Assembly (NCBI GenBank): GCA_958510825.1 | Contig: OY294047.1 | Span: forward strand, 5,270,001-5,334,000 | DNA length: 64,000 bases | Direction of reading: 5' to 3' | Source: Brachypterus glaber | Taxonomy: Eukaryota > Arthropoda > Insecta > Coleoptera > Kateretidae | Part shown: positions 54,366-62,929 of the stretch, one piece after another | Numbering within the stretch: position 1 is the first letter of the stretch | Layout of the letters: every line of letters starts with the position of its first letter | The notes under the pieces: generated by a model | Told to the model about the DNA's origin: nothing | The model's input: the letters and a program-made list of their open reading frames with translations, nothing else | The model's database searches: none | Position numbers and translations under genes: made by a program

Positions 54366-55763
54366 TAGAGATCGGATTTTACCAAGTCGTGACGTCAAAA
54401 AGTCAAAATCCATAGCCGGGTACAAAAGAATAATAATTTTATAAAAATGTTTTATAACTTATCAAACTACTACATTTACAAAGAAAAATATATAAATATG
54501 AAAATCCCCTAGCGTTTCTATTTAAGTAAAAAAAAAATAAAAAAAAAACATAACAGATCCGAAAATCATGAATTAGTTGGACTTTTAAATAATCCAAATT
54601 TTATTTAATAGTATTGTAACATGGTGGCTGGGTATTACTTTTATCAAGTTAAAAATCTGCCTGGCCAATCCTTTTCTATTCGCAATAACAGCTGACGTGA
54701 CGTTTATAACTTGTGAAAAATGTTTTTAAAAATTTCTTCAAAATTATTATTTTTACCCTAATCTTTTTTTTTTTCATATTATAAATAAAATACTAAATTA
54801 CACAACTAAAACTTATAGTGTTTGTAGAAAAAACAAACTACCGACCAAATCTTTTTGTGTTTTATTCAATTTGTGAAGAGGTGACTGGAAGATTAAATCT
54901 ATTTGAAATCGTTATAAACATGTACTCTGCAGAGATCTAAAAGCTCTAAACTTGTTTCCGTATGCGTGCGACGAAATAATTGAGATGTAAGATCAAGCAT
55001 GTAACATGTACGTTATTTTATTGGTTAGAATAACGCGCATGCGGAAACGAGGTTTTTATTGCAAGGAAATCGAATCATTTCGTTTGACTTAGCAATGCGA
55101 ATTAATTTATTTTTTTGCTCTAACTTTTTCGTTTGGGCCTAATCTAATATTCATTTGTCACCGTTCATTTTATTAGTTAAATCCCTTAATAAAATGTTCG
55201 TAAAACCATTACTTACTACGGTTAAATCGTGGATTGAAGATTATCCAGAACTAGAGTTCGACGGCAATATTTTACACTGCACATTTTGTAAAAAAGACAA
55301 CATGGGAAAGAAAAACTAATATTTTAAGACATGTGAACACAAAAACCCATAAAGAAGATGATAAGCAAGGAGAATTTAATATTTAAAGTAAGTAAAAAAA
55401 TATTAAATTAATTTTAATCACAAGTTATAAAAGTCACGTGACCTTTTATTGCGAATAAAAAAAGATTGGCCAGGCAGATTTTTTTTTACCTGGTAAAAGT
55501 AATACCCTGCCACCATACCACAATACTATAAAATTAAATTTGAATTATTAAAGAGCCCAACTAAATCGTAGTTTTCAGATTTGTTATTTTTTTTTAATTT
55601 TCTTTTACTTAAAACGTTATAGGATTTTCATAATATTTATATAATTTTCTTTAGTAATGTAGTAGTTTGGCAACATATTAAACATTTTTATAAAATTAAT
55701 ATGAATTTGTTGTTATTGTACCCCGCTATGCCTTCTAACGTCACGACTCCCTAAAATCCGATG
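54366..55763. mobile_element. TIR element carrying BED-like finger fragment
   Basis: In intron 2 of DUF4806 unit 2. Ends AGATCGGATTTTACCAAGTCGTGACGTC and CTAACGTCACGACTCCCTAAAATCCGAT. Inner mirrored blocks include AAAATCTGCCTGGCCAATC with GATTGGCCAGGCAGATTTTT, GTAATACCCTGCCACCAT and AACTTATCAAACTACTACAT. The single-stranded centre, 54850-55430, holds the finger ORF at 55194-55319. Confidence 0.7.
55194..55319 (+). pseudogene. BED-like zinc-finger fragment of transposase
   Basis: 41 codons from ATG: MFVKPLLTTVKSWIEDYPEL, then LHCTFCKKDNMG and a stop. One base frame change downstream, RHVNTKTHKED follows, supplying the two His of a C-x2-C ... H-x5-H finger of the BED/hAT N-terminal kind. So the finger is split by a frameshift and the transposase body is absent. 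Sits in the centre of the foldback, as in a nonautonomous element that kept one exon. Confidence 0.55.
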
Positions 55764-55802
55764 TATAATAATAAAGTTTAAGACTCTTTTAACTTGTGTG
55801 TA

Positions 55803-56657
55803 GGGGAACCTGTTGTACCTAGACCCTATTTTTACATTTCGTGATGCAAAAAATAGGCAAATGGAACGAACTTTTTAAAATATAGCCTATTATTTTTTAT
55901 CGTGTTTTAGGCTTGATAGTTATATTTTTAAATTTTCCTAAATTAATTTTTTATATTTTTTAATCATTTATTTAGGATCGAGGTACAACAGGGGCTTTGT
56001 ACCTAGGACCGGCAGGGGTTGTACCTTGGACACAGATATTTTAGTTAAAATATATGTACAACTTGATTATTTAACATTAGCTCTACTGCGCTTCTTAGTT
56101 TCTTTGTCAGGGTGAGCCCTCTTTTTACCATGCTTACTCCGTGGCAGCTTTAGACAGCTTAAAAAATATTTTAGTTGTACCTCGAGTTACAACTAAAATA
56201 TTTTTGTAGTTATCTAAAGATGCCACAGAGTATCGATCGAACCCATCAAAAGTACAACGTGTTGTACGTCAAACCCGTTCAAGGTACATTTTACACATTA
56301 AGTCCAAGATACAACTATAGGTAGCGATACCAAAAACAATTCGTATATTTTTTTAGGTTAGAGTTAAACTTTCCATACATTTTATACTTTAATAACGTAT
56401 TTCAACAAAAAATAAATATACTGGATGTAAAGAAAACTAAAAGGTCTCAGCGAAAATACTTACTTTTCAATGTAAAATATTAGTTACCGGAATAACACAC
56501 ACACGCTTGCCGACATTGTTTTCGAATAAACTGAAAATAACAATCTATCGGATGATTAATAAACTACCACAGTCGATTTGGAGAAATTATTCCAGGAAAT
56601 TGGAAATTTAAGTGTAGGTTCTAGGTACAAATTGATCCAAGGTACAACAGTTTCCCC
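55803..56657. mobile_element. TA MITE with iterated GGTACAAC word
   Basis: In intron 2 of DUF4806 unit 2. Ends GGGGAACCTGTTGTACCTAG and GGTACAACAGTTTCCCC, TA outside. GGTACAAC or GTTGTACC-like words recur ten or more times. Same layout as 32659-33561 and 35071-35896. Noncoding. Confidence 0.8.
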
Positions 56658-56764
56658 TACATATTTTGATAACACTAAAAAACAAGACACGATTTGTCTT
56701 AGGGGAATTGCCCTGTATAAAAAATAAATTCCAAAAATTTTAGTTAAATATTTTAAATACTTAC

Positions 56765-56973
56765 CAAAGCTCCAAAAGCTTCAGGTGAAGTTTGTAAAAA
56801 GTTATTCAGGTTTTCTAAATCTTGCAAATTCTCCAATTTTTCAATGTCCGTAGTAGGAATTTCATCAAACCCATTATTCGGTGTATTCAACATTAAAAAC
56901 TTCAAATACTCAGAATTCTTTTTCATTGATCTATTTAATTTCAGAAGCAATTCTAAAAATTTTAAATTATTTC
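56765..56973 (-). CDS. DUF4806 unit 2, exon 2
   Basis: Internal exon: acceptor AATTGCAG ends at 56974; first two bases GA complete the phase-1 codon from exon 1 (A|GA, Arg); 69 codons; donor TTG|GTAAGT at 56765/56764, phase 0. It reads NNLKFLELLLKLNRSMKKN (coiled-coil-like), then DEIPTTDIEKLENLQDLENL and NFLQTSPEAF: the IPTT-x-x-x-x-L-E pattern seen just before the GG strand in DUF4806 proteins, matching FPMNNTEDIL of unit 1. A TTTTAG further in is a weaker alternative acceptor that would remove seven residues. Confidence 0.78.
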
Positions 56974-57007
56974 CTGCAATTATTTTTTTGATGTACAATG
57001 TATACTA

Positions 57008-58000
57008 GGGTGGAGCGATTTTTTTTCTCAGTCAAATAGCACTATGTACCAAAAGTTGCCTAAATTATAGCATATAACCTGTAATTTTTTCAGGATTTTT
57101 TGGAAGTCGTCTTGATTTAAGAAATTTTAGAAAATTGTTGAATAGACCAATAATGCTTTTTATGCTTTAATTATAATTATGCAGCAATGCTCTTATAAGT
57201 ATAATATTTCAAGATTCAGTTTTAGCAACCTCAAAAACACTTATATACAAATTTTCAAGAAAATATCGAAGATATTTCAAAATAAACCATAGAAAAAATG
57301 TTATCTCTCCAAAATATAAATTTATTGTCTATTAAACAAACATTACAGCGACAATTGTTTCGACTTTTTTAACATAAAGTCATTTTCAAGCTACAAATAA
57401 TGAAAAATTAGGTTGAAAATGGTACAATTCCTTTTAGAAAAACTTACTTTTTAAATTTATAAACAAAATACTTGAGTACACATTATTATTTTGTTTATAA
57501 ATTTAAAAAGTAAGTTTTTCTAAAAGGAATTGTACCATTTTCAACCTAATTTTTCATTATTTGTAGCTTGAAAATGACTTTATGTTAAAAAAGTCGAAAC
57601 AATTGTCGCTGTAATGTTTGTTTAATAGACAATAAATTTATATTTTGGAGAGATAACATTTTTTCTATGGTTTATTTAAATCAACTCCAATCAATATGAG
57701 TAAGGATCAAGAATTTCTTAATTATATTTCAAAATATTTACCCCCTCATCCCCGAGGGGTTGGAGTTAGATTTTTTTTATTGTCAGATTCGATGTCAGCA
57801 ACCTCAAAAACCCCTATAATTATTTATTAATTTTCAAATTTTTGTAAAAAAATATTTCTTAAATTCTGAGGCCCCCGCGGGGAATCAAAACGACTTCCAG
57901 AAAAATTGAAAAAAAAAATACTGGTTATGTTCTATAATACAGGCAACTTTTGGTACATAGTGCTATATGATTGGGCGAAAAAAAAATTTTCGCTCCACCC
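57008..58000. mobile_element. TA foldback element with perfect inner palindrome
   Basis: Ends GGGTGGAGCGATTTTTTT and TCGCTCCACCC with TA outside (57006-57007, 58001-58002). Outer arms mirror AGCACTATGTACCAAAAGTTGCCT and CCAGAAAAAT-GACTTCC blocks. The centre is the 191-bp palindrome at 57280-57677. Lies in intron 1 of DUF4806 unit 2, only about 35 bp upstream of exon 2's acceptor in the direction of transcription. Confidence 0.82.
57280..57677. repeat. 191-bp perfect inverted repeat, 16-bp spacer
   Basis: Left arm 57280-57470, spacer 57471-57486 (CTTGAGTACACATTAT), right arm 57487-57677. I find no mismatch by eye over 191 bp. Outside the arms the match stops at once. RNA copies in either direction would fold into a 191-bp duplex. 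Confidence 0.92.
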
Positions 58001-58164
58001 TAATGTAACTAATATAAGGGCCTATCCCACAAAAAAAATTCCAGTGATATTTTATTCTTAATATTAATTTTATTTTAATAGTGTTTGACTTTTTAGATCG
58101 TTTTATGTAGATTTCAACAAAAAAAACTTGAAATAAGGCCCTAAACAATACCCTTAATTATCAA

Positions 58165-58450
58165 AAGGGCCTTACCCACAAATTTCTTATAAGGTTGTTT
58201 TTGCATAAAATCTTCTCTTTGCTAGTCTTAAATAGGTTCATAAGCCTTTTTTAATTAAAAATAGTTAACGGCAAATATTTGGGTGGGGCAAAAAAAGCAA
58301 ATTATTAAAAAAGCCTTACCTACCCGTTTATTATAAGATTGTTTTTTTATAAAATCTTGTCTTTTCTAGTTTTAAAGAGGTTCATATACTTTTTTTAAAT
58401 AAGAATAGTTAAAGGTAATTATTTGGTTGGGGCAAAAAAACATTATTAAA
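58165..58450. repeat. Two tandem units of about 143 bp
   Basis: GCCTTACCCACAAATTTCTTATAAGGTTGTTTTTGCATAAAATCTTCTCTTTGCTAG recurs diverged at 58311 as GCCTTACCTACCCGTTTATTATAAGATTG. GGGGCAAAAAAA marks the end of each unit. A third, weaker start is GGGCCTATCCCAC at 58018. Noncoding. Confidence 0.7.
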
Positions 58451-58619
58451 ATTTGCACCCCAAACCTTATTTTCCAATGTATTTTTTGCCAGTTCTAGTA
58501 ACATATTAGGAATTTTTATTAACGAACGATAAAGTACGTTAAGTAGTACCCATTTCAAGCAAAACTCGTATTTCGCAAAAAATGAGGGTTAGGCCCATAT
58601 GTTAGTTGCACTCTTCTTA

Positions 58620-59328
58620 CAGTGCGGTCCAAAAGTCACCACACCCCCCCCCCCCCTTTGAACGAGATATCTACTTCAAATTTAGAACTCTTAAATAAGA
58701 CAACTTAAACTATCTTTTAGCATATATTTGATATTTTTAGCTCTTAAAATATCGGCAGGGGGCATGGGGGGACATTTTTTTTAAATGGAAAGGGGGGTCG
58801 TGTGATACATCATTTTAAAGCTTATAAAATTCTCTATTTAAACTAATATTTTTAAATTTTTAAAAAATGTTTTTTAAGGTTTAGATTTTTCAATTTTTTG
58901 TGCTAAAACATTCGATTTTTTAAGTTTTTTTTATAAATTTTTATTTATGTCAACTAAAATTAGTTTAAAAGTACAATTAACATTTTTTTATGATGAAATT
59001 AGGCATTTTTAAAAAATTATTTGTTTTTTTTAGAGGAATTTTGACATTAATACCCATTTTCACCCCCATTTTAAACCCATTTTTTTTTAATTTAAAAATA
59101 TAGAGTTAAATGGAGAATTTTATAAGCTTTAAAATGATGTATTGCACGACACCCCTTTCATTTAAAAAAATGTGCCCCCATGCCCCCCTGCCCACATTTT
59201 AAGAGCTGAAAGTATTAAATATATGCTTTAGGATAGTTTAAGTTGTCTTATTTAAAAGTTCCAAATTTGAAGTCGATATCTCAACTGGTTCAAAAGTTAA
59301 GAGGGGGGGTGACTTTTGGACCGCTGTG
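58620..59328. mobile_element. TA foldback, sister of 26651-27363
   Basis: Ends CAGTGCGGTCCAAAAGTCACC and GGTGACTTTTGGACCGCTGTG, TA outside. Body near-identical in words to 26651-27363. The right end lies 11 bp from the splice donor of DUF4806 unit 2 exon 1 (59339), so it fills the start of that intron. Confidence 0.88.
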
Positions 59329-59339
59329 TATATACTTAC

Positions 59340-59480
59340 TATAATTCCTTTCACAAGGATTTTCAGATTTAGGTTGTTTCAGAACTTCATCATCTTCAGA
59401 TTCCAAATCTAGATCGAAAACGGGAAAAGGTGCTACAGTTTTTTCTTTGTACTGTTTCCTCTTTTTTCCTTTATACATAC
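59340..59480 (-). CDS. DUF4806 unit 2, exon 1 (first visible)
   Basis: Exon of 46 codons plus partial codons at both ends. The acceptor CTTTTTAG ends at 59481; the exon opens GT-ATG, so it can be read either from an upstream phase-1 exon (Gly if the donor ends in G) or from its own ATG. It reads MYKGKKRKQYKEKT (basic), then FDLDLESEDDEV (acidic) and PKSENPCERNY; donor TATA|GTAAGTATA at 59340/59339, phase 1, matching exon 2. The acceptor and phase are the same as those of the 14 FLYWCH exons, which suggests a shared upstream exon. Spliced with exons 2-4 it gives about 210 residues. Confidence 0.7.
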
Positions 59481-59814
59481 CTAAAAAGAGAATTAATTCA
59501 ATATTTAATTTTCACATAAAAAATGTAAAGTATAATTTAATAATAATCATAAATCGTTACTTAAAATTAATTTATTATTAAAATTATTCTACAAAATGTG
59601 GACTTAAATAAATCTGTTTTTTATTACGTTTAAAATGCGTTTTGTAGAAAAAAAATCCCTGAAGAATTTTTTTTATTGTACATAGTGCAACGATATGTTT
59701 AACGGATTTTAGGCTTGTTCAAATTTCGTAAAATAACAGTTCATAATAATCGGTAACATGTTTAGAGAACGATTTTCGTGTAATTTTTTTTTAGAATTGG
59801 TTCAGAACTTTTTT

Positions 59815-60755
59815 TAAGGCACACCGTGAATTTTCAGTTGGAAACACCAGCCTGGAAATGATTTTTAGCTCAACTTTCATATAACCCAAGTTTTTTTTTT
59901 CATAATTTAATAATTTAGAGCTTTGGTATCTTTTTAAGACCAAATTTAAAAAAATCTATTGATGCGTTTTTGAGAAAAACGATTTTCATATGTGTTAACA
60001 AAAAAAATATGATTTTAAAAAATTATTTTAGATATTCGGATTTTACGTTTAAAGTGAGAATAAAGTTTTCATAGAAGTTTGAGCTAAATTGCTTTTTAAG
60101 GGAGCTAGCGTACTTTTAAATGGCATTTTTAGAATATTCACATAATCACTTCATATCTCAGTAACGGTTTAACTTATTAACATAAAATTTTAACTGAACT
60201 ATAGAACCAATAAATGTAAATCTAACGTTTTATTAAAATTAAGTTTTTGACCAGGGGTGTCTCATAATTTATATGTAAAACTGTCCCTGCCCCTGGTTAA
60301 ACATTTAATTTTTTTATGTCATAAAATTATAATGTTTATTGGTTGCATACTACAGTAAAAAAAGTCATAAAATTATAATGTTTATTGGTTGCATACTACA
60401 GTAAAAAAAGTCAATAAGTTAAACCGTTCCTAAGTTACGAAGTAAATAATATTCTAAAAATGCCCCTTAAACGTGTTCTAGCTCCCCTAAGAAGCCATTT
60501 AACACAAACGTTCATAGAAACCTTTTGTCTCACTTTTTGACGTAAAATCTGAATATCAAAAAAAAAATAAATATGTCATATTCTTTTTGTTAAAACAAAT
60601 AAAAATCGTTTTTCTCAAAAACGCATCGATAGATTTTTTTTTTAATTTGGTCTAAAAAATATGTCAAAGCTCTAAATAATTAAATTATGAAAAAAAACTT
60701 GGGTTATATGAAAGTTGAGCTAAAAATTGTTTCTAGACCGGTGTGAGGTATTATA
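59815..60755. mobile_element. Foldback with 46-bp duplication
   Basis: AGGCACACCGTG-x-CAGCCTGGAAATGATTTTTAGCTCAACTTTCATATAACCCAAG is mirrored by TTGGGTTATATGAAAGTTGAGCTAAAAATTGTTTCTAGACCGGTGTGAGG. Inner mirrored words: TTTTTGAGAAAAACGATTTT and AAGGGAGCTAGCGTACTTTTAAATGGCATTTTTAGAATATTC. 60318-60409 is an exact 46-bp tandem duplicate. Noncoding. Confidence 0.75.
60318..60409. repeat. Exact 46-bp tandem duplication
   Basis: GTCATAAAATTATAATGTTTATTGG... occurs twice back to back without mismatch (starts 60318 and 60364). A recent local event inside the foldback. Confidence 0.9.
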
Positions 60756-61140
60756 TAAATATTATTAGCGTCAAATTGTAAAATAATAAAGAAGAAATAA
60801 TGCCAATAAAAATTCCCTGTCAAACAGTGTTTTGGATTGGCAGAATTCAAAACTGTTTGGAACTTTTTTACCAACGCGGTTCTGGGAAAACCTAAAACAG
60901 GTCTATATCGAAATCCGAACAAACCTTTTTTATACAGAATGACACAGAATCGATTTATAGAAAATGCGAGAGGTAAAACACTACAAAACTTCGGAGATTT
61001 TTGTGTGACTTTGGAGATTTTCGACACAAAAAATCTAAGACTTTTAACTTTTTCCAGATTTCTGGGAATTCTAAATAATCTTAGAAATTTTGTCAAGAAT
61101 ACAATTTATATATATGTAGTATTTTGTACTGATAAGTGAA
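60756..61140. other. Open frames with no recognised product
   Basis: Frames are open on both strands (60704-61096 minus, 60837-61139 plus). Residues on either strand show no domain, and mirrored phrases (CAAAACTTCGGAGATTTTTG, TTTGGAGATTTTCGACACAAAAAATC) suggest another interspersed repeat. Not taken as a gene. Confidence 0.35.
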
Positions 61141-61510
61141 AATACCTTACCCCTACGATGTATTTTTACCCCACTTTTCTCTAATCTAAAATCGTGCTTA
61201 TTGTTTGCTTTTTAAATTATAAAATATAATTTATTTGTGGATTAATACGTTATAATTAAGAGGTATTTGTATTAAATATAAATTATATTCTCTCCCTAAA
61301 TATCACTTCGTGATAGTAGGTTAGGTACCGGTGCTTTTTTTTTTCAAATTTTACTCATATTAATCCCAATTTTTGGAAAATGCAACTCCTGCTAACGCAG
61401 TCGTTGCATTTTCGTCATTAAGATTAATACTAGTAAAATGTATGTAAAAAACCACCGATACCTAACCTAATATCACTTATGATATTACCCCTGAAAATTT
61501 CAGAGATTCT
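61141..61510. repeat. Dispersed repeat flanking exon N, copy 1
   Basis: Direct match of 62185-62530: ACCTTACCCCTACGATG, TCTCTAATCTAAAATCGT, TTATTTGTGGATTAATACGTTATAATTAAGAG and TTCTCTCCCTAAATATCA. Its second half is a small hairpin, GTAGGTTAGGTACCGGTG mirrored by CACCGATACCTAACCTA, around the AATGCAACTCCTGCTAACGCAGTCGTTGCATT palindrome. Confidence 0.78.
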
Positions 61511-61631
61511 CGAGATATCTGCTGACACTGTTGATTTTTGAAAGAATCCCAAAAATGTATATACGGATAATCAGAAAATTACACTAAATCCATCCATTCA
61601 AATACTGTGTGGATTCCTCTATAAATATTAT

Positions 61632-61894
61632 TTATTTTGAAATTAGAAAATTAACCATTTGAGATGGTAAACTTATGAAATCTTTTGTATTTGTATCTGC
61701 ATAGTGATTATGAAGTTGTTTCGAGAAAACAGCATTATTTCCAGATGTGGTCAATTTGGCTGGACATTTTGTTTTGAAATAGGATGTGCACAACCAACAA
61801 GTTTTATTTGGATGTTTGGTGTTAACGAAATAGGTAAATCCATTTGCTATTATTTGGGGTGAGTTTTTCTTACTCACTTTAAAATATATTTTAC
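61632..61894 (-). CDS. mod(mdg4): FLYWCH terminal exon N
   Basis: Alternative 3' exon. The acceptor TTTTAG ends at 61895; the exon opens with GT in phase 1 and codes 86 residues. Start GKIYFKVSKKNSPQII (one residue longer than most), finger W34, C36, C44, H62 and H64, PAKLTTSGNNAVFSKQLHNH. The tail has LPSQMVNFLISK. The ATG at 61917-61919 lies upstream of the acceptor, in the intron. A plus-strand TTTATT gives AATAAA right at the stop. Flanked on both sides by copies of one dispersed repeat (61141-61510, 62185-62530). Confidence 0.85.
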
Positions 61895-62184
61895 CTAAAA
61901 ATAAATTATTAGTAATCATGGTATAAAAAAATGCAGAAGGTTATACCTATAGTTAAAAAAATCTCTCATCACATATTGTGTATTGATCTTGACAACAAGC
62001 GACACTTTTTGTTTATGTTTACGGGCGAAAAGATGGACTTTGTAGCCCTAGGGCCAAAAAGTTTTTTTGGCCAGCTAACTAAAACTTGTTATTATAAAGA
62101 TTTTTTTTTAATAAAATACTTTACCTTTACTGTAATATTTTTAAAGAAATAAGACCTTTTGTTCACTTATGGTCTTGAAATATA

Positions 62185-62530
62185 CCTTACCCCTACGATG
62201 GTTTTTTTTTACTCCTTTCTCTAATCTAAAATCGTAATATTGTTTGCTTTTTAATTTATAAAATATAATTTATTTGTGGATTAATACGTTATAATTAAGA
62301 GATGTGTGTATTAAATATAAATTGTATTCTCTCCCTAAATATCAATTCGTGATACTACGTTAGGTAACGGTGTTTTTTTTTAAATTTTACTCATATTAAT
62401 CTCAATTTTTGGAAAATGCAACTCCTGCTAAAGCAGTTGTTGCATTTTCGTCATTGGGATTAATATTCGTATACATTATGTAAAAAACCACCGAGACCTA
62501 ACCTAGTATCACTTATGATATTACCCCTGA
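62185..62530. repeat. Dispersed repeat flanking exon N, copy 2
   Basis: Same orientation and order of words as copy 1. Ends 22 bp past the stop of exon O, so it would lie in exon O's 3' UTR. The segment containing exon N may therefore have been duplicated or moved between the two copies. Confidence 0.78.
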
Positions 62531-62552
62531 ATATATTTACATAGAAATAAAC

Positions 62553-62806
62553 TTAGGATCTAGTAACATATAAAAAATTATATGGTAATTTTTCCATTTC
62601 TTCATATGTCATTGGCGGGTCATGATTATGAAGTTTGGTAAATTTTGCAATACTATATTTGGTCATAGCCCGAGCTGGACATTTGGTTCTAGTATACCAA
62701 GTACAACACCAAAAAGTTCTTTCTGCTCTTTTCTTATTCGAGCAATATGTATAACAGTTTGATATTAGCTGCTGAGCTTTCTTTCCAAATGCATAGTAAA
62801 TTTTCT
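62553..62806 (-). CDS. mod(mdg4): FLYWCH terminal exon O, divergent
   Basis: Alternative 3' exon found by motif; no ATG near the start. The acceptor TGTTTTAG ends at 62807; unlike all others the exon opens with AG, so the junction codon would be Glu if the donor ends in G. 83 residues to TAA. Start KIYYAFGKKAQQLI without the usual KNP/KHP, extra Cys at 18 and 22, finger W33, C34-C35, C43, H60 and H62, PARAMTKYS and KLHNHDPP. The tail has LPYNFLYVTRS. A second AG two bases on (TTTTAGAG|AAAATT) would shift the frame and is rejected. It is the exon nearest the presumed common 5' part. Confidence 0.8.
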
Positions 62807-62929
62807 CTAAAACAAAATAAATGCTGCAGCAATTAAATCCTTCTCTATTAAAAACGATAAATTTTGATAATTTGAACGTCGATGATAATTAAAACGGGCA
62901 ACTAACCAGTAACTCTAGTAACAGTAACA

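Noticed and set aside
60704..61139. Long ORFs on both strands (130 and 100 residues)
   Set aside because: No domain, mutually antisense, repetitive phrasing; more likely interspersed repeat.
1189..62806. FLYWCH exons as pieces of Mutator-like transposons, from which FLYWCH domains are thought to derive
   Set aside because: No transposase or TIRs with them; uniform splice phase, own stops and intact frames argue for host exons.
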